From Microcoleus sp. bin48.metabat.b7b8b9.023 (GTDB taxonomy: Bacteria > Cyanobacteriota > Cyanobacteriia > Cyanobacteriales > Microcoleaceae): a stretch of DNA of 39,305 nucleotides. The DNA lies in assembly GCF_013299185.1 (NCBI RefSeq), contig NZ_JAAFKG010000069.1, positions 1-39,305 of the forward strand. The letters run 5' to 3'. Below the pieces are notes generated by a model. The model worked only from the letters and a program-made list of their open reading frames with translations, was not told the DNA's origin and ran no database searches. Of the stretch, positions 16,122 to 23,708 are shown one piece after another. The translations under genes were made by a program, and so were the position numbers. Each line of letters opens with the position of its first letter. The stretch's first letter is position 1.

Positions 16122-17525
16122 ATGAAAACTGCGACAGAAAGCCTGCACGTCACAGGTTTTGAGGAAATCTTAGAAGATCGGGAATTGACGGTTTCTCCAG
16201 CAGATTACAGCCTGTTGACCGATCTCTACCAGCTAACGATGGCGGCTTGTTACGTCGGGGAAGGCCTCGACGATCGCCCTGCGAGTTTTGAATTGTTCGC
16301 GCGGAGGCTGCCAGATGGTTTTGGTTATGCGATCGCCATGGGTTTGGCTCAAGTTATAGACTATCTAGAGAAATTGCGGTTTTCCCAGGCGCAAATTCAG
16401 GCTTTGCAGTCCACCGGAATTTTTGCCGGGGCCCCGGAGCGATTTTGGGATCTACTCGCTTCTGCCCGCTTTACTGGGGATGTGTGGGCGGTACCCGAGG
16501 GGACGGCGGTATTTGCCAATGAGCCTATCTTGCGGATCGAGGCTCCTCTGTGGCAGGCTCAGTTAGTCGAAACTTATTTGTTGAATGCAATCAATTATCA
16601 AACTTTAATTGCGACGCGGGCTGCGCGGCTGCGCGATGTGGCGGGCCCGGAGGCTAAGTTGCTGGAATTCGGCACGCGCAGGGCTTTTGGGCCTCAAGCT
16701 GCTGTCTGGGCTGCTAGGGCCGCTTTGGCTGCTGGGATCGATGGTACTTCTAATGTTTTGGCTGCTTTGAAGTTGGGCCGCAAACCTGTGGGTACTATGG
16801 CTCATGCTTTGGTAATGGCTGTGTCGGCTCTCGAAGGCAGCGAAGATGAGGCATTTTCAGCTTTTCACCGCTATTTTCCGGGGGCGCCGCTATTGATCGA
16901 TACTTACGATACTGTGGCGGCGGCGCGGACTTTAGCATCGCGAGTCAACAGCGGTGAAATGCCCTTAGAAGGGGTGCGGCTGGATTCGGGGGATTTGGTA
17001 AAATTGTCGCGGGAAGTGCGATCGATCCTTCCGGGGGTGCCAATTATTGCTAGCGGTGATTTGGACGAATACGAAATTGCTAGATTAAAAAGTGCCGGTG
17101 CTTGCATTGACGGTTACGGTTTGGGAACAAAGTTGGTCAGCGGTTCGCCTGTCAACGGTGTTTATAAGTTAGTTGAAATAGACGGAATGCCCGTGATGAA
17201 AGAGGCCAGCGGTAAGGTAACATATCCAGGAAGAAAGCAAATTTTTAGAACCATGAAAGATGGAGAAATTATCGGAGATTGTTTGGGACTGGCAGCGGAC
17301 AATATTCACAATTCGGAGCATCATCTACCATTAATGCAATTGGTTGTCAAGGAGGGCAAACGATTACAGGAACCGGAAACTTTGGAGGATATTGCCAAAC
17401 GAACTGCTGCTTCTGTCGCCAGTCTCCCGGCAGAAACTCGCCAATTAAATAACCCGATTTCGCCGTCAGTGGAAATTTCTACCGATTTGCAGAATCTCAC
17501 TCAAAAAACGAAAAAGAGTCATTAG
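16122..17525 (+). CDS. pncB: Nicotinate phosphoribosyltransferase
   Basis: 467 aa from ATG at 16122, with GTCCGGGG eight bases upstream; a TTG at 16104 would add six residues. It joins nicotinate and PRPP (with ATP) to nicotinate mononucleotide in NAD salvage. The N-terminal SLLTDLYQLTMAACYVGEG is diagnostic for the family. Also seen are EFGTRRAFGPQAAVWAAR with the essential histidine replaced by the family pattern, GTMAHALVMAVSALEGSEDE, and RLDSGDLVKLSREVR. The C-terminal 40 residues are disordered. It opens an NAD gene cluster (nadD, nrtR, nadE downstream on the same strand), though a 233-bp gap with hairpins separates it from nadD. Confidence 0.93.
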   Translation: MKTATESLHVTGFEEILEDRELTVSPADYSLLTDLYQLTMAACYVGEGLDDRPASFELFARRLPDGFGYAIAMGLAQVIDYLEKLRFSQAQIQALQSTGIFAGAPERFWDLLASARFTGDVWAVPEGTAVFANEPILRIEAPLWQAQLVETYLLNAINYQTLIATRAARLRDVAGPEAKLLEFGTRRAFGPQAAVWAARAALAAGIDGTSNVLAALKLGRKPVGTMAHALVMAVSALEGSEDEAFSAFHRYFPGAPLLIDTYDTVAAARTLASRVNSGEMPLEGVRLDSGDLVKLSREVRSILPGVPIIASGDLDEYEIARLKSAGACIDGYGLGTKLVSGSPVNGVYKLVEIDGMPVMKEASGKVTYPGRKQIFRTMKDGEIIGDCLGLAADNIHNSEHHLPLMQLVVKEGKRLQEPETLEDIAKRTAASVASLPAETRQLNNPISPSVEISTDLQNLTQKTKKSH

Positions 17526-17583
17526 TCATTGGTGTCAATGCAAGACTAGAACTTATGAAATATCTCGCTCCTAGCATCGATCT

Positions 17584-17651
17584 GGTACGTTGTTGGGCTT
17601 TAGCCCTCTTTGTCTATATCTAGAAAGAGGGCTAAAGCCCAACAACGTACC
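17584..17651. repeat. 68-bp hairpin element, G-rich variant, between pncB and nadD
   Basis: Arms GGTACGTTGTTGGGCTTTAG (17584 on) and the complementary CTAAAGCCCAACAACGTACC (to 17651) form a long perfect stem. It is a sequence variant of the element at 15298-15365. Confidence 0.92.
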
Positions 17652-17714
17652 TAAGTCTTTAGTTCAATCCCCGATTACCCATGTTCGGTTTGACCCACTT
17701 TTTTCTAATATTAT

Positions 17715-17742
17715 AAAGAGGGCTAAAGCCCAACAACGTACC
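17715..17742. repeat. Half copy of the hairpin element, directly before nadD
   Basis: AAAGAGGGCTAAAGCCCAAC with AACGTACC, the right arm only, 17 bases before the nadD ATG. It occupies the place of the ribosome site, and no other Shine-Dalgarno sequence is visible. Confidence 0.85.
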
Positions 17743-17758
17743 TAATTTCCAATTTCTT

Positions 17759-18358
17759 ATGCAGAAAATTGCCTTGTTTGGAACCAGTGCCGATCCACCT
17801 ACTGCCGGACACAAAACAATCTTGAGTTGGCTTGCTCAACATTTTGATTATGTGGCTGTTTGGGCGTCGGACAATCCTTTTAAAACTCATGAAACTTCCC
17901 TGCAACATCGATCGGCAATGCTGCTGTTAATGATTCAAGAAATTAATTCGCCCAGACACAACCTTTGCTTGCATCCAGAGCTCAGCAGTCCGAGGACGCT
18001 AGAAACCGTGGAACAAGCAAGATTGCAGTGGCCGGATGCAGAGTTGACGATGGTAATAGGCTCGGACTTGGTGGGACAACTGCCTCGCTGGTACAAATTT
18101 GAACAGTTGTTAAAAGAAGTAGAGTTACTGATAGTACCGCGACCTGGTTATCCGTCAGAACAGTTAGATTTGTGGCAGTTGAGGCGCATGGGTGCAGAAG
18201 TGGCGATCGCATCTTTGAACGCTCCCGATGTTTCTTCAACTTCCTATCGGGAAACTGGAGACACGGAAGCCCTGACTCCGACTATCGAAGATTACATTAA
18301 TCGGGAGCATTTGTACGCATGGCACGAGGCGCAAAAAAGAGCGAGGGTTGCTCATTAG
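17759..18358 (+). CDS. nadD: Nicotinate-nucleotide adenylyltransferase
   Basis: 199 aa. Transfers AMP from ATP to nicotinate mononucleotide to make deamido-NAD. The nucleotidyltransferase signature is at the start: IALFGTSADPPTAGHKT (TAGH variant of the HxGH motif, residues about 4-20). Other family marks are MVIGSDLVGQLPRWYKFEQL, ELLIVPRPGYP and SSTSYRE (the ISSTxIR site, about residue 160). The 3' end overlaps the nrtR gene by 40 bp. The start follows a half hairpin element, so the gene may depend on coupling or a leaderless start. Confidence 0.92.
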   Translation: MQKIALFGTSADPPTAGHKTILSWLAQHFDYVAVWASDNPFKTHETSLQHRSAMLLLMIQEINSPRHNLCLHPELSSPRTLETVEQARLQWPDAELTMVIGSDLVGQLPRWYKFEQLLKEVELLIVPRPGYPSEQLDLWQLRRMGAEVAIASLNAPDVSSTSYRETGDTEALTPTIEDYINREHLYAWHEAQKRARVAH

Positions 18359-19068
18359 CTGACTTTAAAGTAGGAGTAGATAATGTAATTTTTTCCGTCG
18401 ATACCGTGCAGAACCGCTTGTTGGTGCTGTTGGTAATGCGGCAAGACGAACCATTTATCGATTCTTGGAGTCTTCCCGGTACTTTGGTACGGCACGGAGA
18501 GTCTCTGGAAAATGCAGCTTACCGGATTTTGTCGGAAAAAATTCGAGTAGAAAATTTGTATCTGGAGCAACTGTATACTTTTGGAGAACCGGGACGCGAT
18601 CCGAGAGAATTCACCAGGGGCGATCGCTATCTTTCGGTGAGTTACTTTGCTTTGGTGCGGTTTGAGGAAGCTGAATTGATTGCTGGAAGTGTAGTTGCAG
18701 GTGTCGGGCACCGCGTCGGCGGCATTGCTTGGTATCCCGTCCAACAAGTTCCGAAGCTAGCCTTCGATCACAATCAAATTCTCGAATACGGATACCGCCG
18801 ACTCCGCAACAAACTTGAATACAGTCCCGTAGCTTTTGAAGTTTTGCCGGAGCTTTTTACTTTGAGCGATCTGTATCAATTGTATACTACTATTTTGGGG
18901 GAAAATTTTTCGGATTATTCTAATTTTAGAGCTAGATTGTTGAAATTGGGCTTTTTGTGCGATACCCGTGTTAAGGTTTCGCGAGGTGCAGGGCGCCCTG
19001 CTAGTTTGTACCGCTTTGATGCTGCCGCTTTTGCTCCTTTCAAAAATAAGCCCCTAGTGTTTATATAG
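18319..19068 (+). CDS. nrtR: NrtR-type Nudix-related transcriptional regulator
   Basis: 249 aa. The N-terminal Nudix domain (about residues 15-150) has VDNVIFSVDTVQNRLLVLLV and SLPGTLVRHGESLENAAYRI. The Nudix box is degenerate (G-T-L-V-R-H-G-E, then R-I-L-S-E-K-I-R in place of R-E-x-x-E-E-x-G), so hydrolysis is probably lost. The C-terminal winged helix (about 175-245) shows LFTLSDLYQLYTTILGENFS, FRARLLKLGFL and GAGRPASLYRF. NrtR proteins sense NAD intermediates such as ADP-ribose and repress NAD genes. It overlaps nadD by 40 bp and sits between pncB/nadD and nadE, exactly its expected regulon. The operator was not located by eye. The start at ATG 18319 is the only upstream ATG. Confidence 0.9.
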   Translation: MARGAKKSEGCSLADFKVGVDNVIFSVDTVQNRLLVLLVMRQDEPFIDSWSLPGTLVRHGESLENAAYRILSEKIRVENLYLEQLYTFGEPGRDPREFTRGDRYLSVSYFALVRFEEAELIAGSVVAGVGHRVGGIAWYPVQQVPKLAFDHNQILEYGYRRLRNKLEYSPVAFEVLPELFTLSDLYQLYTTILGENFSDYSNFRARLLKLGFLCDTRVKVSRGAGRPASLYRFDAAAFAPFKNKPLVFI

Positions 19069-19269
19069 CTGTTCCTTGGATGACCTCGCCTAAAAATAGC
19101 CGCCACCGACGCTTGCTGAGGGTCGATCGCCAAATTTGAGACTAAGGTTCAATCTCTCAGATTAATCCGTGGAGTCAATCTAATATCTAAAATCTAAGAT
19201 CTAAAATCGACTGACATTATGAGTTCAATTGAGTAACATGAGAAAACAATCTATTGAGGAGTGCCGCAG

Positions 19270-19563
19270 ATGAAAAACCCTGATGAATGTGCTAGTATTC
19301 ACGAGGTTCGCGAGGAAATTGATATCATCGATCGAGAAGTGATCGATGCTTTGAGCAAGAGATTTCAATACGTCATCGCAGCAGCCAGGTTCAAAACGAG
19401 TGAAGCGAGCGTTAGAGCGCCCGATCGCTTTCAGGCTATGTTACAACAGCGACGCGAGTGGGCTTTGGAATCGGGTTTGAATCCTGATGTGGTAGAAAAA
19501 CTCTACCGGGATTTGGTGAATCATTTTATTGAGGAAGAATTGAAGCGTTACAAATCTGAGTAA
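19270..19563 (+). CDS. Chorismate mutase type II-fold protein (isochorismate lyase-like)
   Basis: 97 aa from ATG at 19270, with GAGGA ten bases upstream; a GTG at 19261 is too close to that site. The all-helical AroQ fold is recognised by VREEIDIIDREVIDALSKRF and FQYVIAAARFK, then RAPDRFQAMLQQRREWA and PDVVEKLYRDLVNHFIEEEL. The short helix pattern is closest to PchB-like isochorismate-pyruvate lyases. Chorismate mutase or lyase activity is possible; neither is shown. It lies between nrtR and nadE on the same strand, 88 bp before nadE. Confidence 0.8.
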   Translation: MKNPDECASIHEVREEIDIIDREVIDALSKRFQYVIAAARFKTSEASVRAPDRFQAMLQQRREWALESGLNPDVVEKLYRDLVNHFIEEELKRYKSE

Positions 19564-19651
19564 TGTTTCCCTACATTCAAGTCTAAGACTATAGGAAATT
19601 GAGTCCGCGCGAGCGGACTGCTAGCAAGATTTATTAGGTGACTTGGTAAGT

Positions 19652-21433
19652 ATGAAAATTGCGATCGCACAACTCAACCCTACTATTGGTGATATCTGTG
19701 GCAACTCCAACCTAATTCTGGAAGCTGCGAAAAAAGCGCAGATTGAGGGCGCAAACTTATTGCTAACACCGGAACTTTCTCTGCTGGGTTATCCGCCTCG
19801 CGATTTGTTGATGAACCCGATTTTCATTGCAATTGCCGCCGCACAGTTGCTGCAACTGGCGCAAGTTTTGCCACCGGAGTTAGCAGTCATTGTCGGCACT
19901 GCCATGCCTAATGCTGATGCTGTGAAACTAGGCGAGAAGTTATTGTTCAACAGTGCTGTTTTGTTGCAAAATGGCGCAGTGCAACAAGTTTTTCATAAAC
20001 GCTTGTTGCCTACCTATGATGTATTTGATGAAGATAGATATTTTGAACCGGGACAAAACAGTAATTATTTCACTATTGGTGAACTCAAAATTGGTGTGAC
20101 AATTTGTGAGGATTTGTGGAATAATGAGGAGTTTTGGGGTAAACGCAGTTACGCGGGCGATCCTATTTCCGATTTGACAAAGTTGGGCGTGGATTTAGTG
20201 GTGAATTTGTCAGCATCACCTTATTCTGTCGGGAAGCGGGGAGTGCGATCGGCGATGTTGCACCACAGTGTCATCCGTTCGGGGATACCGATTGTTTATG
20301 CTAATCAGGTAGGTGGAAATGATGATATTATTTTTGATGGCAGCAGTTTTGCGGTGAATCGTCAGGGGAATTTGATTCGGGTATTGGCTTCTTTTGAAAC
20401 TGATTTTGCTGTGCTGGAATATGATGAAAACAAACAAGATTTAATTGGTGGCGGGAACGGAGAAGATTTAAGTTCCACAACAGAGTTAAGTTCCGCAACA
20501 GATTTAAGTTCCACAACAGATTTAAGTTTTGAACCGCCTTTCGGGGATGCGGAAATTTGGGCTGCTTTGGTTTTGGGAGTCCGAGATTATGTTCGCAAAT
20601 GCGGTTTTTCTAAGGTTGTACTTGGTTTGAGTGGCGGGATAGATTCGGCTTTGGTGGCGGCGATCGCCAGTTGTGCGATCGGGCCCGAAAATGTGTTAGG
20701 GGTGCTGATGCCTTCTCCTTACAGTTCGGATCATTCGGTTAATGATGCTTTGGAGTTAGCTAAAAATCTCGGAATTGCGATCGAAATGTTGCCGATCGGC
20801 GATTTGATGAAAACTTACGATCGCACTCTCGGCGATTTGTTTCTCAATACCCCTTTCGGAATTGCTGAGGAAAATATCCAATCCCGCATTCGTGGCAATC
20901 TGTTGATGGCGATTTCTAATAAATTTGGACATTTGCTGCTTTCCACGGGCAATAAATCGGAAATGTCGGTGGGTTACTGCACTCTATACGGCGATATGAA
21001 TGGCGGATTGGCCGTGATTTCTGATGTGCCAAAAACTCGGGTTTATTCGCTTTGTCGGTGGCTGAATTCTGCCGAATCTGTAGGGGCGGTGTCCCCGTGC
21101 CCGCCCTTGGAAAAAGAAATCATTCCAGTTAATATTATTGATAAAGCGCCGAGTGCTGAACTGAAGCCGGGGCAGGTTGACCAAGATTCTTTGCCTGCTT
21201 ATGATGTTTTGGATGACATCTTGCAGCGATCGATCGAACATCACGAATCTGTCCAACAAATTATCGCGGCGGGACACGATGAAGCCGTGGTTAAGCGTGT
21301 AGTAAAATTAGTCAGGCAATCGGAGTTTAAACGGCGACAAGCAGCGCCAGGCTTGAAAATTAGCGATCGAGCTTTTGGTACCGGTTGGCGGATGCCGATC
21401 GCCAAATCTTCCTCTTTTGAAACGCATCATTAA
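19652..21433 (+). CDS. nadE: Glutamine-dependent NAD+ synthetase
   Basis: 593 aa from ATG at 19652; a GTG at 19643 adds three residues. The N-terminal amidotransferase (nitrilase fold, about residues 1-270) has Glu in LLTPELSLLGYPPRD, Lys in FHKRLLPTYD and Cys in GVTICEDLWN. The C-terminal synthetase (about 300-593) has the ATP loop VVLGLSGGIDSALVAAIASC and STGNKSEMSVGYCTLYGDM. It converts deamido-NAD to NAD using glutamine. Two oddities: three 24-bp tandem repeats encode DLSSTT units in the linker (about residues 271-292), and a dispersed repeat is inserted in frame near residue 476. It is the last NAD gene of the cluster and is followed 8 bp later by the RTX-DUF192 gene. Confidence 0.94.
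   Translation: MKIAIAQLNPTIGDICGNSNLILEAAKKAQIEGANLLLTPELSLLGYPPRDLLMNPIFIAIAAAQLLQLAQVLPPELAVIVGTAMPNADAVKLGEKLLFNSAVLLQNGAVQQVFHKRLLPTYDVFDEDRYFEPGQNSNYFTIGELKIGVTICEDLWNNEEFWGKRSYAGDPISDLTKLGVDLVVNLSASPYSVGKRGVRSAMLHHSVIRSGIPIVYANQVGGNDDIIFDGSSFAVNRQGNLIRVLASFETDFAVLEYDENKQDLIGGGNGEDLSSTTELSSATDLSSTTDLSFEPPFGDAEIWAALVLGVRDYVRKCGFSKVVLGLSGGIDSALVAAIASCAIGPENVLGVLMPSPYSSDHSVNDALELAKNLGIAIEMLPIGDLMKTYDRTLGDLFLNTPFGIAEENIQSRIRGNLLMAISNKFGHLLLSTGNKSEMSVGYCTLYGDMNGGLAVISDVPKTRVYSLCRWLNSAESVGAVSPCPPLEKEIIPVNIIDKAPSAELKPGQVDQDSLPAYDVLDDILQRSIEHHESVQQIIAAGHDEAVVKRVVKLVRQSEFKRRQAAPGLKISDRAFGTGWRMPIAKSSSFETHH
21078..21110. repeat. Dispersed repeat inserted in frame in nadE
   Basis: The segment TGTAGGGGCGGTGTCCCCGT with GCCCGCCC is a typical palindromic repeat of cyanobacteria (a related one is at 22466). 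It encodes VGAVSPCPPL between AES and EKEIIPVNII, where other NadE proteins normally have a short Ala-rich linker. Confidence 0.7.
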
Positions 21434-21440
21434 ACGCAAA

Positions 21441-22412
21441 ATGGTTAACATCGGCGGTACTTTCGGCTTCGATTTTCTCCTGGGAACTCCCGGAAACGAT
21501 ACGATGAGAGGATTTGCGGGAAATGACACTATTCAAGGTTTGGCGGGGAATGACCTAATTTTTGGCGATCGCGACAATGACTCGATCGCCGGAAACGAAG
21601 GCGCCGATACCCTGTTTGGAGGTCAGGGAAGCGATACAATCTATGGAGGACAAGGTGAAGATGTGATTAATGGCGATCGGGGGAACGATTTACTAATCGG
21701 TGGCGAAGGCAAAGATATCTTGACAGGAGGCGCGGGCGATGATTTATTTGTGATTGAAAGCACCTCTGCTGCATCTACTGTCACCCAAGCCGATGTTATT
21801 ACAGATTTTGGCAGCGGCAATGATAAAATTGTCTTGACAGAAGGCATAAAGTTTAGCGATTTGAATATTTCTGTTTCTGAGAACCAAACTGTGATGCAAA
21901 ATAAAAATTCTGGCAACTATTTAGGAGTAGTTTCAGGAAAATTTAATTTGACTGAATCAAACTTTATCTCAATGTTTGGTGGGATGGATGTGGGTCAACT
22001 TTTGCCAGTTTCTGTGAATGCGATTGTGGGCGCTGGGGCGTTAGCGGAGCCCGCCCCTACGGGGGCTACGCCAACGCAGAGGATCGGACTGGAAGTAGCG
22101 AAAACTCCCCAAGAACAAGCAATTGGCTTAATGTTTCGCACAGAATTACCAGATGACAGGGGAATGCTTTTCCCGATCGCCCCCCCGCGCAACGTGCGCT
22201 TCTGGATGAGAAACGTGCAAATCGAGCTGGATATGATTTTTCTGCGCGAAGGGGTAGTGCAGGCGATAATTCCCAACGTACCGCCCTGTTTGAGCGACAC
22301 CTGCCCCAACTACGGCCCCGATGTTCCCGTTGACGGAGTGATTGAACTCAAAGGCGGCAGGGCGGCCCAGTTGGGACTCAAAGTGGGCGATCGAATTCCA
22401 AATTTACCCTAA
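21441..22412 (+). CDS. RTX calcium-binding repeats fused to a DUF192 domain
   Basis: 323 aa from ATG at 21441, 8 bp past the nadE stop; the frame is open upstream within nadE but ATG 21441 begins the recognisable part. Residues 13-100 are RTX nonapeptides of the GGxGxDxxx kind (FAGNDTIQGLAGNDLIFGDR, GGQGSDTIYGGQGEDVINGD, GGAGDDLFVI), which form a Ca-binding beta roll. Residues about 212-320 are DUF192: VAKTPQEQAIGLMFRTELPD, NVRFWMRNVQIELDMIFL and GVIELKGGRAAQLGLKVGD. No signal peptide is present; RTX proteins usually leave by type I export with C-terminal signals, so location is uncertain. A palindromic repeat is inserted in frame at about residues 197-212. The fusion is unusual. Confidence 0.88.
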   Translation: MVNIGGTFGFDFLLGTPGNDTMRGFAGNDTIQGLAGNDLIFGDRDNDSIAGNEGADTLFGGQGSDTIYGGQGEDVINGDRGNDLLIGGEGKDILTGGAGDDLFVIESTSAASTVTQADVITDFGSGNDKIVLTEGIKFSDLNISVSENQTVMQNKNSGNYLGVVSGKFNLTESNFISMFGGMDVGQLLPVSVNAIVGAGALAEPAPTGATPTQRIGLEVAKTPQEQAIGLMFRTELPDDRGMLFPIAPPRNVRFWMRNVQIELDMIFLREGVVQAIIPNVPPCLSDTCPNYGPDVPVDGVIELKGGRAAQLGLKVGDRIPNLP

Positions 22413-22465
22413 AAGGTATTTGACATCATGTCTGTTTAATTCCGAATTGTATGATGTTAAATTTT

Positions 22466-22529
22466 GTAGGGGCGGGTTCACCAACAATAATTGCCCATAA
22501 TCTACAATCTCATAAACCCGCCCCCGCCC
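22466..22529. repeat. Palindromic GGGGCGGG repeat downstream of the RTX-DUF192 gene
   Basis: TAGGGGCGGGTT (from 22466) pairs with AAACCCGCCCCC (from 22514) around an AT-rich loop, forming a hairpin between the RTX-DUF192 and csx3 genes. It may act as a terminator, but no clear U-run follows. Confidence 0.65.
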
Positions 22530-22582
22530 ATGCTATCGAACATGATATAATTCTGTAAAAATATTCAACATTTGTGCCTCCA

Positions 22583-22912
22583 ATGAACCCTATTGAATTA
22601 ACAATAATCCCCAATCAAGCTCAAAACGGTTTAGCCTACCAACATTTACGCTTCCGAATTACAACTCAAGACGGTATTATCACACCCGAAGATTTACAAG
22701 GTTTAAAAATCCCTCAAAATGTTCAATTTAGCCAAGGAATTGTCATTGAAGGTAGAGGAGCAATTTGGCTGTACGGGTATTTAGTGCACGAATGCCATCC
22801 TGCCGCTTGGGTTGGATGTTACGATCCGCGATTAGAAGGCGCCGTGGTAGTAGCAACTCACAAACACGAAGTATCAGTTGGACAAATAATCAAATTGAAC
22901 TTACCAAATTAG
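22583..22912 (+). CDS. csx3: Stand-alone Csx3 (Crn3-type ring nuclease)
   Basis: 109 aa from ATG at 22583 (a GTG at 22574 adds three residues). The family signature is clear: FSQGIVIEGRGAIWLYGYLV, then HECHPAAWVGCYDPRLEGAV and VVATHKHEVSVGQII. His69, His72, Asp81, Arg83 and His93 correspond to the conserved positions of Archaeoglobus Csx3, where the H and D residues are needed to degrade cyclic tetra-adenylate. Csx3 is usually encoded with type III CRISPR systems, but no cas gene or CRISPR array is present in this window. It is therefore either an orphan, a control on cOA from a distant locus, or an accessory anti-CRISPR-like gene. The stop codon lies inside the first copy of the 99-bp repeat. 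Confidence 0.88.
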   Translation: MNPIELTIIPNQAQNGLAYQHLRFRITTQDGIITPEDLQGLKIPQNVQFSQGIVIEGRGAIWLYGYLVHECHPAAWVGCYDPRLEGAVVVATHKHEVSVGQIIKLNLPN

Positions 22913-23204
22913 TAAATTAGAAAAGGTTTGATCGTTCGGACTTCAGTCCGCATCCATAGAAGGACTAAAGTCCTCACTACAAGCCTTGTGTACAGTGCTA
23001 TTCGATGTTAGTAAATTAGAAAAGGTTTGATCGTTCGGACTTCAGTCCGCATCCATAGAAGGACTAAAGTCCTCACTACAAGCCTTGTGTACAGTGCTAT
23101 TCGATGTTAGTAAATTGGAAAAGGTTTGATCGTTCGGACTTCAGTCCGCATCCATAGAAGGACTAAAGTCCTCACTACAAGCCTTGTGTACAGTGCTATT
23201 CGAT
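22911..23204. repeat. 99-bp direct tandem repeat, three copies, after csx3
   Basis: The marker AAAAGGTTTGATC starts at 22921, 23020 and 23119, an exact 99-bp period. Each unit contains the GGACTTCAGTCC hairpin and its partner GGACTAAAGTCC, so each is a full dispersed element plus flank. The copies differ at only one or two bases (TTAGA/TTGGA). Not a CRISPR: units are long and no spacers exist. Confidence 0.95.
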
Positions 23205-23596
23205 CGCCCAAACAACATTTAATTTTAATTATCAACATTTCGGACAGTTTCAGGGCTTACGCATCAGGGGGCTAGAAACCCGGTTTCTAGGAAATTTTGC
23301 GTCTAGTAACGAGAAATATAGCAAGAAATCGAGTTTTTGAGGTCAGTCTGCGTGCAGGAATAAAAAACATTTAATTTTCATTACATAGCAACCGCCAAGA
23401 CGATTAGGATGTTGTTAATTGCTGAAATCCTTGCTTTTATTGCTTCTTCCTTCTTCCTTCTTCCGACTTCCATCGGACTTCCTTATTACTTATAACGGTG
23501 TTCATAAAGATGAGGTACGTTGTTGGGCTTTAGCCCCTATACGCTTAGTGATTATATAAGCTGTCAGAAATACCTCATCTTTTTGAAAAAGGCTAT
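23205..23596. repeat. Intergenic region with palindromes and part of a MITE-like element
   Basis: CTAGAAACCCGGTTTCTAG at 23272-23290 is a perfect palindrome. From about 23512 to 23596 runs the element GAGGTACGTTGTTGGGCTTT ... AAGCTGTCAG ... ACCTCATCTTTTTG, also present at 27057-27255, 30448-30552 and 32094-32198. No gene seen. Confidence 0.75.
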
Positions 23597-23703
23597 ATTA
23601 CTTATTACTTATTACTTATTACTTATTACTTATTACTTATTACTTCGGTCAACAGTCAACAGTCAACAGTCAACAGTCAACAGTCAACAGTCAACAGTCA
23701 ACT
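23597..23703. repeat. Two adjoining heptamer arrays, (ATTACTT)7 and (GTCAACA)8
   Basis: 23597-23645 is exactly seven ATTACTT units; 23648-23703 is eight GTCAACA units, the last ending in T. The second array ends 5 bases before the stop of the histidine kinase gene on the minus strand. Confidence 0.95.
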
Positions 23704-23708
23704 ATAAT

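Noticed and set aside
22583..22912. Type III CRISPR-Cas locus around csx3
   Set aside because: No Cas10, Cas7-like or array sequence found anywhere in the window.
22911..23204. Possible CRISPR array next to csx3
   Set aside because: Three 99-bp identical units, no spacers; each carries a dispersed hairpin.
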